From the NCBI RefSeq assembly GCF_001874525.1, contig NZ_LKAQ01000001.1, positions 310,001-374,000 of the forward strand: a stretch of 64,000 bases of DNA, written 5' to 3'. Below the pieces are notes generated by a model. That model was not told the origin of the DNA, ran no database searches, and saw only the letters and a program-made list of their open reading frames with translations. Positions 45,139-53,412 of this stretch are shown here, piece by piece. This stretch comes from Pseudodesulfovibrio hydrargyri. GTDB taxonomy: Bacteria; Desulfobacterota; Desulfovibrionia; Desulfovibrionales; Desulfovibrionaceae. The position numbers and the translations under genes are program-made. Position 1 is the first letter of the stretch; each line of letters starts with the position of its first letter.

Positions 45139-45673
45139 GCGTCTGGTCGAACTCCTGTTGCCAGCGCTTGCGCAAAGCGCTCGCCAGCCGTTCTCTGGTC
45201 CAATTGGTCCTCGCGTCGGCAGGCAGATCAATGATCTGGCTACGGTCCAGGTATTTTCGCGCGATCCTATGGAGAAATTTGTCGAAATAAATATCGTCGG
45301 GATCATGCAATTCAATGGAGCAGACTTTGACGATGCTATTGCCGAAGCGGGTCCGGATCTCATTTTCCCGCGCGGTAATGCCCCGCATATTCTCCCAGGG
45401 GACGTAGCGATGCAACCCTGTTCCGATGAATATGCCATCCCGGCTCGTTTCCAGGAAAGGCTTTCCCCCGGCCAAGTTGATCACCGTCCAGACCGCCCAC
45501 AGCGCCCCCAAGCCCCCGGCGCCGACAAACACTTTCAGGGACTGTCCAGGCAACGTTGTTGACCATGTCGCCCTCCCGAAGGCCAGCACTCCCAGACAGG
45601 TCAGGAAGGCGAAAACGCAAAGCACGATCATGCCCGCCCGCATGGTGTATTTGACGACGATCTCCTCGGCCAT
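45122..45673 (-). CDS. Membrane protein with PH-like domain (STM3941-like), unknown function
   Basis: A 183-residue protein with two N-terminal transmembrane helices (about 11-32 and 46-67) followed by a soluble domain. Segments FLETSRDGIFIGTGLHRYVPWENMRGI resemble the PH-like module of STM3941/YdbS-type proteins, which often begin 'dGi......vpWedI'. The C-terminus is basic and helical. The role is unknown. It starts 9 bases after the HsdR-N-like gene, so the two are probably co-transcribed. Confidence 0.65.
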   Translation of the reverse strand: MAEEIVVKYTMRAGMIVLCVFAFLTCLGVLAFGRATWSTTLPGQSLKVFVGAGGLGALWAVWTVINLAGGKPFLETSRDGIFIGTGLHRYVPWENMRGITARENEIRTRFGNSIVKVCSIELHDPDDIYFDKFLHRIARKYLDRSQIIDLPADARTNWTRERLASALRKRWQQEFDQTRESRA

Positions 45674-45682
45674 CCCAACGCC

Positions 45683-46258
45683 CTACTTTTTCAACGGGAA
45701 GTCCGGCATGGGCGGCAGCGAGCACTCGCAGTGGTCGCCGCAGACAAAGCCGCAATAGGTATGAAACACGCGGGTCTGCTTTTCACGCTGTTCTTCGGTC
45801 AGCGGCTTGATTTCGGCCGCTTCAACCATCTTCATGAGGCGGGCATAATCAGGCACCGCGTTCATGCCGCGCGCCACCTCGTCGCCGGTGCGCACGTCGA
45901 GCAGGGTGGCGTCCATGGTATCGGTGACCAGGGCGTACGGAACCGGGCCGCCATCGATGAGCCGGGCCGCACAGACCGTCTCGCGCTCAAAGGTGGCCAC
46001 GTCGCCCGCGCAGAACATGACCAGGAACACGGGTCTGTTCTGTTTGTCGTACAGGACGAAATCGATAACCCGCTCGAACTCCTTGTCTTCCACACAATAC
46101 TGCAGCGGGACCTTGGCCTTGAGCAGGTTCTTGGGGTACCCTTTCTCCTCCACCAGGAGGCGGGCCAGGAGCTGGCGGAACTCCTCGAAGGTGGTCTCGT
46201 CTATCTCCTCGCCGGAGAGATAATCGCGGAGCGTGCCGCCCAGGCTGGTTTCGTGCAT
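45683..46258 (-). CDS. HsdR N-terminal-like nuclease-fold protein, standalone
   Basis: A 191-residue protein. Residues about 20-120 resemble the type I restriction enzyme R N-terminal domain (HSDR_N_2): LLVEEKGYPKNLLKAKVPL, RVIDFVLYDKQNRPVFLVMF. In the usual D-xE-K site the D (IDFVLYD) is seen, but E-x-K is replaced by FLVMFCAG, so nuclease activity is doubtful. The C-terminus has a Cys-rich CGFVCGDHCEC cluster, a likely metal site. No hsdM or hsdS genes are near. It is probably a stand-alone protein of unknown function. Confidence 0.68.
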   Translation of the reverse strand: MHETSLGGTLRDYLSGEEIDETTFEEFRQLLARLLVEEKGYPKNLLKAKVPLQYCVEDKEFERVIDFVLYDKQNRPVFLVMFCAGDVATFERETVCAARLIDGGPVPYALVTDTMDATLLDVRTGDEVARGMNAVPDYARLMKMVEAAEIKPLTEEQREKQTRVFHTYCGFVCGDHCECSLPPMPDFPLKK

Positions 46259-46341
46259 CGAATCACTTCCTTATCCCCATAGATAAAGCCGTACCCCGGT
46301 AGAGGCAAGGCCGCCCGGAGGAGAGGCCGCCGCAAGGGGGC

Positions 46342-47154
46342 CTAACCGGCCAGCTTCGCCCACGACGAAAGCCGGAACACGCTGTCGTCCGCTTCGGCCT
46401 CCATGCGCTCGAACAGCGGCGTGGGCACGGTAAAAGTCAAGACGTCATCCCGGAATCGTTTGCGCATCATTTCCCGGCCATCAAGGCCCATCATTCCCAG
46501 GACGGCCCGGGGGTTCCCGGTTTCGGCCTGGGCATAGGCGAACGCGGCCAGGCTGGTGCAATCCGGTCCCTGGGGAACCTGAACCGGATCGACGCCGGGC
46601 ATGACCGACCCGGCCAGGGTGACCAGACCGGAGAGTTCAAGCGGGTTGACCGGAAAAATGACCGCCCGGATGTTTTCGTCCCTTTCCGTCCGGCTCAACG
46701 GCTTGAACAGGACATATTCGTGCGGGATGTCATAGCGTGGCAGCTCGTGCAGGATCCAATCCCTGGCCAGATCACCGGAACTGTGTCTGCGCTCGCCGTA
46801 TTCGTACATGTCGCGCCAGGTGCGGGGGACACCTTCCATGACCGCCTCATAGGCCTTTCTGTCGCGGGCCGAACGCACGCCCTTGCTGAACAGGGCCGCG
46901 TGCTGGTCCAGCATTTCCTCGGAAGCGTCGAACTCGACGCCGAGCCCCAAGGCGGCCCGCCCTCCGGGGCACATGACCGTCTCGCGGCTGCCGGTCGCTA
47001 TCCTCCCGTTCAGGGAAGCCTCGGCAAAGAGATAGAGGGTGCAGCCGAACCGCCCCTTCTTGAATTGGAAAACGTCGTCGGGAACGCTGTCGCTCCAGAC
47101 AATGGCCACGGGTTCGAATTCCGGTCCGAGATTGCGAACGAGCGAACTGTCCAT
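46342..47154 (-). CDS. DUF169 family protein
   Basis: A 270-residue protein of the DUF169 family: PVAIVWSDSVPD, CTLYLFAEASLNGRIATGSRETVMCPGGRAALGLG, and the central GPDCTSLAAFAYAQAE. Family members are common in anaerobes and sometimes linked to formate or methanogenesis-type redox proteins, without proven function. I chose ATG 47154 because AAGGAG precedes it by 5 bases; an in-frame GTG lies two codons earlier, too close to that site. The next gene upstream is a flavodoxin/ferredoxin protein on the same strand. Confidence 0.82.
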   Translation of the reverse strand: MDSSLVRNLGPEFEPVAIVWSDSVPDDVFQFKKGRFGCTLYLFAEASLNGRIATGSRETVMCPGGRAALGLGVEFDASEEMLDQHAALFSKGVRSARDRKAYEAVMEGVPRTWRDMYEYGERRHSSGDLARDWILHELPRYDIPHEYVLFKPLSRTERDENIRAVIFPVNPLELSGLVTLAGSVMPGVDPVQVPQGPDCTSLAAFAYAQAETGNPRAVLGMMGLDGREMMRKRFRDDVLTFTVPTPLFERMEAEADDSVFRLSSWAKLAG

Positions 47155-47204
47155 ATCCACTCCTTTTCGTTCATCGACTTTTCACCATGGGCCAAGGCGG
47201 AATA

Positions 47205-48008
47205 TTAAAGGAAGTAGGCTGGCTCCTTGCGCTCGGCGCAATTCCCGTTCAGCCACTTGGCGAAGCCCTCCACCGGGCTGCCGGATTTGGCGCTGCGGGC
47301 GTGCTCGGGGCAGACCTTGATGCAGGCGCAGCACATGATGCACTTTTCCGGATCCGTGCTCTTGAAATCCGCCTCGTCGATGGCCCCGACCGGACACTGC
47401 TCGGCGCAGACGCCGCACAGGACGCACTCTTCGCCTACGCTGATGAAGTCCACCGGGCCGCGCGGAGTGCGCTCCTTGTAGGGACGATCGCCGGGGATGG
47501 CGGGCTTGGGAGCCTCGTCGATATCGGCGAGCGCGTCCAGGGCCTGGCGCACCTTTCGCCCGAAGTCCTCGGCCCCACGCAGGTCGTCCGCGTCGGGCCG
47601 GGCCACGGCCACGGGATACTTGTCGCTCGAAAAGGAATGTTCGCCGATGAAGGCCGCGCCGCCCAGGACCACCCCGCCCTGCCCGGTGACGATGTCGGCC
47701 AACTCGATCAGGGCGTCCTCAAAGGCGCGGTTGCCGAACACGACCACACAGACCACGGGCGTTCCGTCCAGTTGCAGGCTGCGCAGCCACGGCTCGAGGA
47801 GAAGGGGAATGCGCCCGCCGTAGACCGGCACGGCGACCACCAGCAGTTCGTCGGCCGAGGCGTGCAGCGGTTCCTGCCGCGCCTGCGGCATGGTGATGTC
47901 CGCGTCCTCGGCCACGTCGTACCCCAGCCCCTCGGCAATGGCTTCGACAATGGCTGCGGTGGTTCCGGTGGGAGAAAAATAGGCCAGTTTCAACGATCGG
48001 ATATCCAT
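47205..48008 (-). CDS. EFR1-type flavodoxin-ferredoxin protein
   Basis: A 267-residue protein. The N-terminal flavodoxin-like domain starts KLAYFSPTGTTAAIVEAIAEG and includes VPVYGGRIP for FMN binding. The C-terminal region has two [4Fe-4S] motifs, CVLCGVCAEQCP and CIMCCACIKVCP, with Cys at the usual spacing. It shuttles electrons between FMN and clusters in the cytosol. AGGAAG precedes the ATG. It is 50 bases upstream of the DUF169 gene and may be co-transcribed with it. The partner enzyme is unknown. Confidence 0.88.
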   Translation of the reverse strand: MDIRSLKLAYFSPTGTTAAIVEAIAEGLGYDVAEDADITMPQARQEPLHASADELLVVAVPVYGGRIPLLLEPWLRSLQLDGTPVVCVVVFGNRAFEDALIELADIVTGQGGVVLGGAAFIGEHSFSSDKYPVAVARPDADDLRGAEDFGRKVRQALDALADIDEAPKPAIPGDRPYKERTPRGPVDFISVGEECVLCGVCAEQCPVGAIDEADFKSTDPEKCIMCCACIKVCPEHARSAKSGSPVEGFAKWLNGNCAERKEPAYFL

Positions 48009-48170
48009 GGCAATCTTCCTGTGCGTGTTGGAGTGAATAGGCAAAAGGGCCAAGCGGACCGCGTCCCTCCACACGCTCCAGACAGCAACCGTATCCGCCG
48101 TTTGCTACTATTTCTTTCTAAACCGCCCTCCCGCCCCGGTCAAACACATCCCACAAAAAAGACAAGCATT

Positions 48171-48266
48171 ACCCCGCAAAGCGGCCCAAAAAGTTTAGGA
48201 AGGGGGATGGGGATGGGGGTTCGGGGGAAGGGGAAGAGGGAAACCCTTCCCCCGGCCGTCGGAGAC
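48171..48266 (-). repeat. Dispersed hairpin repeat, copy G
   Basis: On the minus strand: GTCTCCGACGGCCGGGGG, paired arms around a short CCCTCTT centre, CCCCCGAACCCCCATCCCC, TTCCTAAACTTTTTGGG, then CGCTTTGCGGGG. It lies downstream of nuoN with the nuoN terminator in between. The 312-base gap 48009-48320 holds this copy and that terminator. Confidence 0.8.
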
Positions 48267-48267
48267 A

Positions 48268-48300
48268 AAAAAGGGCGGAAGCACCGCTTCCGCCCTTTTT
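48268..48300 (-). terminator. Terminator of the nuo operon
   Basis: GGGCGGAAGC pairs with GCTTCCGCCC around a 3-base loop, extended by A5/T5. On the minus strand it ends in TTTTTT and lies 21 bases after the nuoN stop. Confidence 0.85.
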
Positions 48301-48320
48301 ATTGGTTTATGCAGCCTGTC

Positions 48321-49778
48321 CTAGTGCCCGCCGCCCGCGAAGGTGACGGTGATGCCGTACAGGGTCTTGCCCGCGTTGATGGCGAAGTTGAACAGGGGCG
48401 CCGGGACCATGCCGATGACCAGCACGGCGGCGGCGAGCATGCCCGCGCCCGCGGAGGCGAACCAGCCGTTGTCCGGCGGAGCCGCATGGCTCGGCGCGGA
48501 CTCTTCGGTGAAGGCGTGCCGGAACAGGGACAGGTAGTAGTAGATGGCGATGGCCGAGTTGACCACCAGGGTGATGACCAGCCAGTTGTAGCCGTGATCC
48601 CAGGCCGAGGTGATCAGGAAGAACTTGCCCATGAAGCCCATGGTCGGCGGCAGACCGACCAGGGCGAAGGCGCCGGCGGCCAGCGAAAACGCCAGGACCG
48701 GGGCCTTCTTGTACAGGCCGTTCAGATCGGACAGCTTGAGGTTGCGGCCGTCCGAGGCCACGCGGCTGACGATCCAGAACACGAGCAGGTTCATGACCAG
48801 GTAGGCCATGCCGTAGAAGGCGGCCGCGCCGATGCCCTCGGGCGTGCCCGAGACCAGGCCGACCATGATGTAGCCCGCGTGGGCCACGGACGAGAAACCG
48901 AGCAAGCGCTTGATGTCCGTCTGGGCCAGGGCCGACAGGTTGCCGAAGGTCATGGACAGCGCGCCGAGCACCGCCAGGATGGTGGTGATCTCCAGGCCGG
49001 GCTTGAGCAGCACGGCCAGGCGGCACAGGACCACGATGGCACCCATCTTGGGCATGGTCGCCACGAACGCGGCGGTCTCGTTGCTGGCGCCCTGGTAGAC
49101 GTCCGGGCACCAGAAGTGGAACGGGAACAGGGCCAGCTTGAAGAACATGCCGCCCAAAAAGAGCGACAGCCCGACAACGGCCATGGGCTGGTCGGCAAAG
49201 GACCAGGGCTTGTTCATGAGCTCGGCGATGTAGGTCGTGTGCTGGGTGGCCATGATGTAGGACAGGCCGTACAGGGCCAGGGCCGTGGCGACCGCACCGA
49301 ACATGATGTACTTGATGCCCGCCTCGGCCGCGCCCTTGTCCTTGGCACGCAGCGGAATAACCGCGTACATGGAGTAGGAGGCCAGCTCCAGGGCCAGGTA
49401 GATGGTGATCAGCTCCACGGAGGAGGCGAGCATCATCAACCCCAGGGTGGAGAAGCCGAGCAGCATATAGTAGTCCGCCCGCTTGCCCTCCGCCAAGGTC
49501 GGCTGGCGCGAGGCGTTGAGCACGACCACGTAGAAGCCGAAGGTGATGACGATCTTGAAGAACTGGGACATGAGGTCCACTTTGTAGACGTCCCAGAACA
49601 TGGCCCCATGCAGATGGAAGCCGGTGATGGTCACGAAGAACGCGGCGCAGGCGCCGAACGGCAGCCATTTCTCAACCGGCGGTTTCCACTCCCTGCTGCC
49701 CAGCGACTGGACCAGAAGGGCCAGCACCATACACAGGAAGAACAGTTCCGGGACAAGCGCAGTGATGTTGAAGTTCAC
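48321..49778 (-). CDS. nuoN: Complex I-type subunit N
   Basis: A 485-residue antiporter-like membrane subunit with about 14 helices. The TM5 Glu lies in IYLALELASYSMYAV, the Lys in AGIKYIMFGA and LGGMFFKLALFPFHFWCPDVYQG, and the TM12-type Lys in PTMGFMGKFFLITSA. These form the proton path half-channels in the Nuo/Ndh family. It is the last gene of the 13-gene operon, followed by a clear terminator. GGAAT-type ribosome signals and 12-base spacing to nuoM suggest tight co-expression. Confidence 0.94.
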   Translation of the reverse strand: MNFNITALVPELFFLCMVLALLVQSLGSREWKPPVEKWLPFGACAAFFVTITGFHLHGAMFWDVYKVDLMSQFFKIVITFGFYVVVLNASRQPTLAEGKRADYYMLLGFSTLGLMMLASSVELITIYLALELASYSMYAVIPLRAKDKGAAEAGIKYIMFGAVATALALYGLSYIMATQHTTYIAELMNKPWSFADQPMAVVGLSLFLGGMFFKLALFPFHFWCPDVYQGASNETAAFVATMPKMGAIVVLCRLAVLLKPGLEITTILAVLGALSMTFGNLSALAQTDIKRLLGFSSVAHAGYIMVGLVSGTPEGIGAAAFYGMAYLVMNLLVFWIVSRVASDGRNLKLSDLNGLYKKAPVLAFSLAAGAFALVGLPPTMGFMGKFFLITSAWDHGYNWLVITLVVNSAIAIYYYLSLFRHAFTEESAPSHAAPPDNGWFASAGAGMLAAAVLVIGMVPAPLFNFAINAGKTLYGITVTFAGGGH

Positions 49779-49790
49779 GTCGTAAGCCCC

Positions 49791-51323
49791 CTATTCCTTT
49801 TCCGCCAGCAGACTGTGGATGTCCGCGGCGGCTGTTTGCATAGGCTGCTCGGCTTCCACGGCGGCGACCTTGCGCTGGTCGAAGTCGTTGAGCAGCTTGT
49901 TGACGGACGGATCGATGACCTTGAAGAAGCCGGTGGGCGCCAGGCCGATCCAGAGCACGAACACGGCCGGGATGGTCAGATAGATCCACTCCCGAGCGTT
50001 CAGATCGCGCCAGGCCTTGGCCGTACTGGGCTTGCCCCAGGCCATCTTCAGCGACACGCGGAACATGTAGGCCGCGCCCAGCAGCGCGCCGGGCACCAGG
50101 AACATGCCGATAAACGGGGAGTCCTGGAAGGCGCCGATGAAGACCAGGATTTCACCCACGAACCCGTTGGTCCCGGGGAATCCGAAGGAGGCCAGGGCCA
50201 TCAGGCCCCAGAAGAACATGAAGGCGGGCAGGTACTTGCCCAGGCCCATGTTCTTGGAGATCTCGCGGCTGTGGCTGCGCTCGTAGACCGCGCCGATCAT
50301 CATGAACAGCGCGCCGGTGACGATGCCGTGGTTGAGCATCTGGAAGAGCGCGCCTTCCACGCCGCGCTGGTTGAACAGGAAGATGCCCAGCGTCACGAAG
50401 CCCATGTGGCCCACCGAGGAGTAGGCGACCAGCTTCTTGATGTCGGACTGTCCCAGGGCGATCGCTCCGCCGTACAGGATGGACACGATGGAAATCGCGA
50501 TCATCATGGGGGCGAAGTATTCGCTGGCCGCCGGGGTGAGCGGCAGGCAGAAACGCAGGAACCCGTAGGTGCCCATCTTCAGCAGCACGGCCGCCAGGAT
50601 GACGGAACCGGCCGAGGGCGCCTGCACGTGGGCCGCTGGCAGCCAGGTGTGGAACGGGAACATGGGCACCTTGATGGCAAAGGCGAGAGCCATGGCCAGA
50701 AACGCCCAGAACTGGAAGCGGAAGCTGAAGTTCATCTGCATCAGGTCCGGAATGGAGAAGGTGCCGCCCGTGACCCGGAAGGCCACGATGGCCGCCAGGA
50801 GCAAGGTGGACCCCGCCAGGGTGTACAGGAAGAACTTGAGCGACGCGTACTTGCGGTCGTCGCCGCCCCAGACCGCGATGAGCAGGTACATGGGGATGAG
50901 CATGGCTTCCCAGAAGACGTAGAACAGGACCAGGTCCAGGGCGCAGAACACGCCGAGCACCGAGGATGTCATGAACAGCAGGCAGAAGTGGAATTCCTTC
51001 TCCCGCTTGCCGATGTAGGTCCAGGAGCACATGACGCACAGCGGCAGGACCGCGATGGTCAGAAGGACCATGAGTATGCTGATGCCGTCCACGCCGAGGT
51101 AGTACTGCAGGCCCCACTGGTGGACCCAGTCCAGCTTCTCGACGAACTGGAAGTCAGCGTTCAGTTTGAAGCCCATGAGCGGCACAGCCAGCAGACACTC
51201 GATGAGGGACACCGCCATGGTGTAGTACCTCACCACCTGCGGGGCCCGCAGGAAGAAGAGTCCGCACGCCGCGATGAGCGGGAATGCGATCAATATCGTG
51301 AGTACCGGATATCCGAAGTCCAA
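49791..51323 (-). CDS. nuoM: Complex I-type subunit M
   Basis: A 510-residue antiporter-like subunit. The TM5 Glu lies in VLFYVFWEAMLIPMYLLI; the TM7 and TM8 Lys lie in FAIKVPMFPFHTWLPAAHVQAPSAGSVILAAVLLKMGTYGFLR; both agree with canonical NuoM. The C-terminal region is short and lacks the amphipathic helix of NuoL. It is the third of four antiporter-like subunits in the operon, and the only one that is unambiguously NuoM by motif. Confidence 0.94.
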   Translation of the reverse strand: MDFGYPVLTILIAFPLIAACGLFFLRAPQVVRYYTMAVSLIECLLAVPLMGFKLNADFQFVEKLDWVHQWGLQYYLGVDGISILMVLLTIAVLPLCVMCSWTYIGKREKEFHFCLLFMTSSVLGVFCALDLVLFYVFWEAMLIPMYLLIAVWGGDDRKYASLKFFLYTLAGSTLLLAAIVAFRVTGGTFSIPDLMQMNFSFRFQFWAFLAMALAFAIKVPMFPFHTWLPAAHVQAPSAGSVILAAVLLKMGTYGFLRFCLPLTPAASEYFAPMMIAISIVSILYGGAIALGQSDIKKLVAYSSVGHMGFVTLGIFLFNQRGVEGALFQMLNHGIVTGALFMMIGAVYERSHSREISKNMGLGKYLPAFMFFWGLMALASFGFPGTNGFVGEILVFIGAFQDSPFIGMFLVPGALLGAAYMFRVSLKMAWGKPSTAKAWRDLNAREWIYLTIPAVFVLWIGLAPTGFFKVIDPSVNKLLNDFDQRKVAAVEAEQPMQTAAADIHSLLAEKE

Positions 51324-51349
51324 AATGAGCTCTCCTTAGATTGTCCGGC

Positions 51350-53149
51350 TTAGCCGAAGTACCATACCAGGGCGAAGATGCCCAAGCCGAGAACGGCGGC
51401 CAGCGCCAGGTAGTCCTGCAGGTTGGCCGTCTGGACCTTGGCCCCCGCCCTGCCGATGTTCCTGACGGTGTAGGCGCTGCCGTCCACCACCGTGTCGATG
51501 CCCTTCTTGTCGAACCAGGAAGTGCCTCTCCCCATACCGATGAGCGACCGCAGGCCGACGGTCCGGTAGACCTCGGTCCAGACGTCGTCAACCTTGGCCG
51601 AGGGCCAGCAGACGGCCTTCATGGTCACCTTGCCGATGAGGCGGTAAAACCAGTCGAAGTCCAGGTTGAGCGCCTTGTGCGGCGTGATGATGTAGCGGGT
51701 CAGGTAGAAGGCCAGGCCCGAAAAGCCGAGCAGCAGCCCCGCGTTGAGAACCTTGTCGATGGTCCAGGGGTGGAAGGGATGCTCCTCCACCACCATGGGC
51801 AGGTACTTGTAGAGCATGTGGGGATAGACGCCCTGCGCGATGCACAAAAGGCCGCAGATGCCCATGCCGATGTACATGTTCACGGGCAGGGGCTTGACCT
51901 CGCCCGTGAATTCCTTCTTGCGCCCCCAGAACGCGAAGTACGGGAGCTTGATGCCCACCGAGATGAACGTACCGACCGCCGCGATCTCCATGCCCAGGGC
52001 GAGGAAGGTGCGATGATGTTCGGCCGCGCCCGCGATGGTCATGGTCTTCGAGATGAAACCGTTGAACAGCGGCATGCCGGAGATGGACAGGGCCGCGACC
52101 ATGTACCAGACCATGACCCAGGGCAGCTTGGTGACCAGGCCGCCGAGTTCGTCCAGCTTGGCCGTGCCGACCGAGTACAGGATCGCGCCGGTGCCCATGA
52201 AGAGCAGACCCTTGTAAAGAATATGGGCGTAGGCGTGGGCCACGGCGCCGTTGATGGTCATTGCCGTGCCGATGCCGATGCCCGCGACCATGTACCCCAC
52301 CTGGGAGACGATGTGGTAGGACAGGATGCGCCGGGCGTTGTTTTCGATGCACGCGTAAAGGACTCCGTAGACCGCCATGAAGGTACCGGCGATGGCCAGG
52401 ACCTCCCAGCCGGCGAAGCCCCGGCAGAGCACGTAGACCGCGGTCTTGGTGGTGAAGGCGCACATGTACACCGCACCGGCCACGGACGCGCGCGGGTAGG
52501 CGTCGGGCAGCCAGGCGTGCAGGGGCACGACCGCGGCGTTGACGCAGAAGCCGGTCAGGATCAGCCAATCGTAGAGATGGGCCTCGGCCGGATTGACGAG
52601 GTCGAAGGCGAAGCCGCCCGTGGCCTTGTATTTCAGCAGCAGGCCGCCCAGCAGGAACAGGCCGCCCACCGTGTGGTACAGGAAGTAGCGGAAACCGGCG
52701 TGCACGGATTCCTTGGTCCTGGCCTGCCAGATGAGGAAGGTCGAGCCGATGGACATCAGCTCCCAGAACAGGAAGACCGTCAGCAGGTCGCCCGCGAACA
52801 CGCAGCCGAATCCGCCCGCCACGTAGAGCGAGGCGCAGACGTAGTGCCCTTTGTCCTCCACGTGCATGCCGTAGATGCAGCCGATGAAGGATATGATGGC
52901 GAAGACCTGGCCGAAGACGATGGACAGTTTGTCCACGCGCCCGAAGGTCAGGGCCTGATCAAGGTAGTGCAGCACCCCGTAGGAGCCCGGCTCCACCGTG
53001 AAGATGGAGTACAGGGCGATGAGCGGCGGAATGATCGCCAGCGCGCCCCGCAAGGCCTTGTTCTTCCACAGGCCCAGCGGCATCAGGGGCACCAGCAGGG
53101 CGAGCAGGAGGAAACCCGCCGCGGGGTGGATGAAGGTATCAATCCCCAT
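51350..53149 (-). CDS. Antiporter-like subunit (NuoL position, MrpD-type)
   Basis: A 599-residue membrane protein with about 15 helices. It has the TM5 Glu (FLFWELMSIGSTFLIW) and a Lys in CAFTTKTAVYVL, but at the TM7 site, where canonical NuoL/M have Lys in GKAA, it reads CVNAAVVPLHAWLPDAYPRAS, so the key Lys is Asn. This version belongs with the Mrp/MbxH-type Na+/H+ antiporter-like subunits. A C-terminal tail of about 100 residues resembles the NuoL extension. Its start overlaps the 87-residue gene by 11 bases. Confidence 0.85.
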   Translation of the reverse strand: MGIDTFIHPAAGFLLLALLVPLMPLGLWKNKALRGALAIIPPLIALYSIFTVEPGSYGVLHYLDQALTFGRVDKLSIVFGQVFAIISFIGCIYGMHVEDKGHYVCASLYVAGGFGCVFAGDLLTVFLFWELMSIGSTFLIWQARTKESVHAGFRYFLYHTVGGLFLLGGLLLKYKATGGFAFDLVNPAEAHLYDWLILTGFCVNAAVVPLHAWLPDAYPRASVAGAVYMCAFTTKTAVYVLCRGFAGWEVLAIAGTFMAVYGVLYACIENNARRILSYHIVSQVGYMVAGIGIGTAMTINGAVAHAYAHILYKGLLFMGTGAILYSVGTAKLDELGGLVTKLPWVMVWYMVAALSISGMPLFNGFISKTMTIAGAAEHHRTFLALGMEIAAVGTFISVGIKLPYFAFWGRKKEFTGEVKPLPVNMYIGMGICGLLCIAQGVYPHMLYKYLPMVVEEHPFHPWTIDKVLNAGLLLGFSGLAFYLTRYIITPHKALNLDFDWFYRLIGKVTMKAVCWPSAKVDDVWTEVYRTVGLRSLIGMGRGTSWFDKKGIDTVVDGSAYTVRNIGRAGAKVQTANLQDYLALAAVLGLGIFALVWYFG

Positions 53150-53402
53150 AGTAGTCCTCCTTGCGGGCGATGAACGGCTGGACGATCTTCTTCATGACGA
53201 TGACCATGGCCAGCCCGACGACAAGGCCGAATCCGGCGAAGAACCCGGGGTACTTGTCGAGACCGAAGTGCGGATGATGCGTGACGAACGGGATGTTGAG
53301 CAGCACGAGCACGCCCAGCACGACGAAGAAGATGGTCCTCCACGTCTTCCAGTTGTCTCTCCATTTGGCGAGGATCTCGCCCAATCCATTTTGTTGACTC
53401 AT
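53139..53402 (-). CDS. Small membrane protein inside the complex I operon
   Basis: An 87-residue protein with two transmembrane helices (about 23-42 and 52-70) and a conserved-looking amphipathic N-terminus KWRDNWKTWRTIFF. It starts 10 bases downstream of one MrpD-like gene and overlaps the other by 11 bases, so it is part of the same transcript and its product probably belongs to the complex. I do not recognise the family; by position it could be a small accessory subunit comparable to Mrp small subunits, but similarity is not visible. Confidence 0.75.
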   Translation of the reverse strand: MSQQNGLGEILAKWRDNWKTWRTIFFVVLGVLVLLNIPFVTHHPHFGLDKYPGFFAGFGLVVGLAMVIVMKKIVQPFIARKEDYYGD

Positions 53403-53412
53403 ATATACCCCC

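Noticed and set aside
47187..51353. A 1388-codon open frame on the plus strand across several genes including nuoN and nuoM
   Set aside because: Low-complexity Gln/Gly/His/Asp composition, no family motif, and fully antisense to recognised complex I genes. High GC content keeps antisense frames open.
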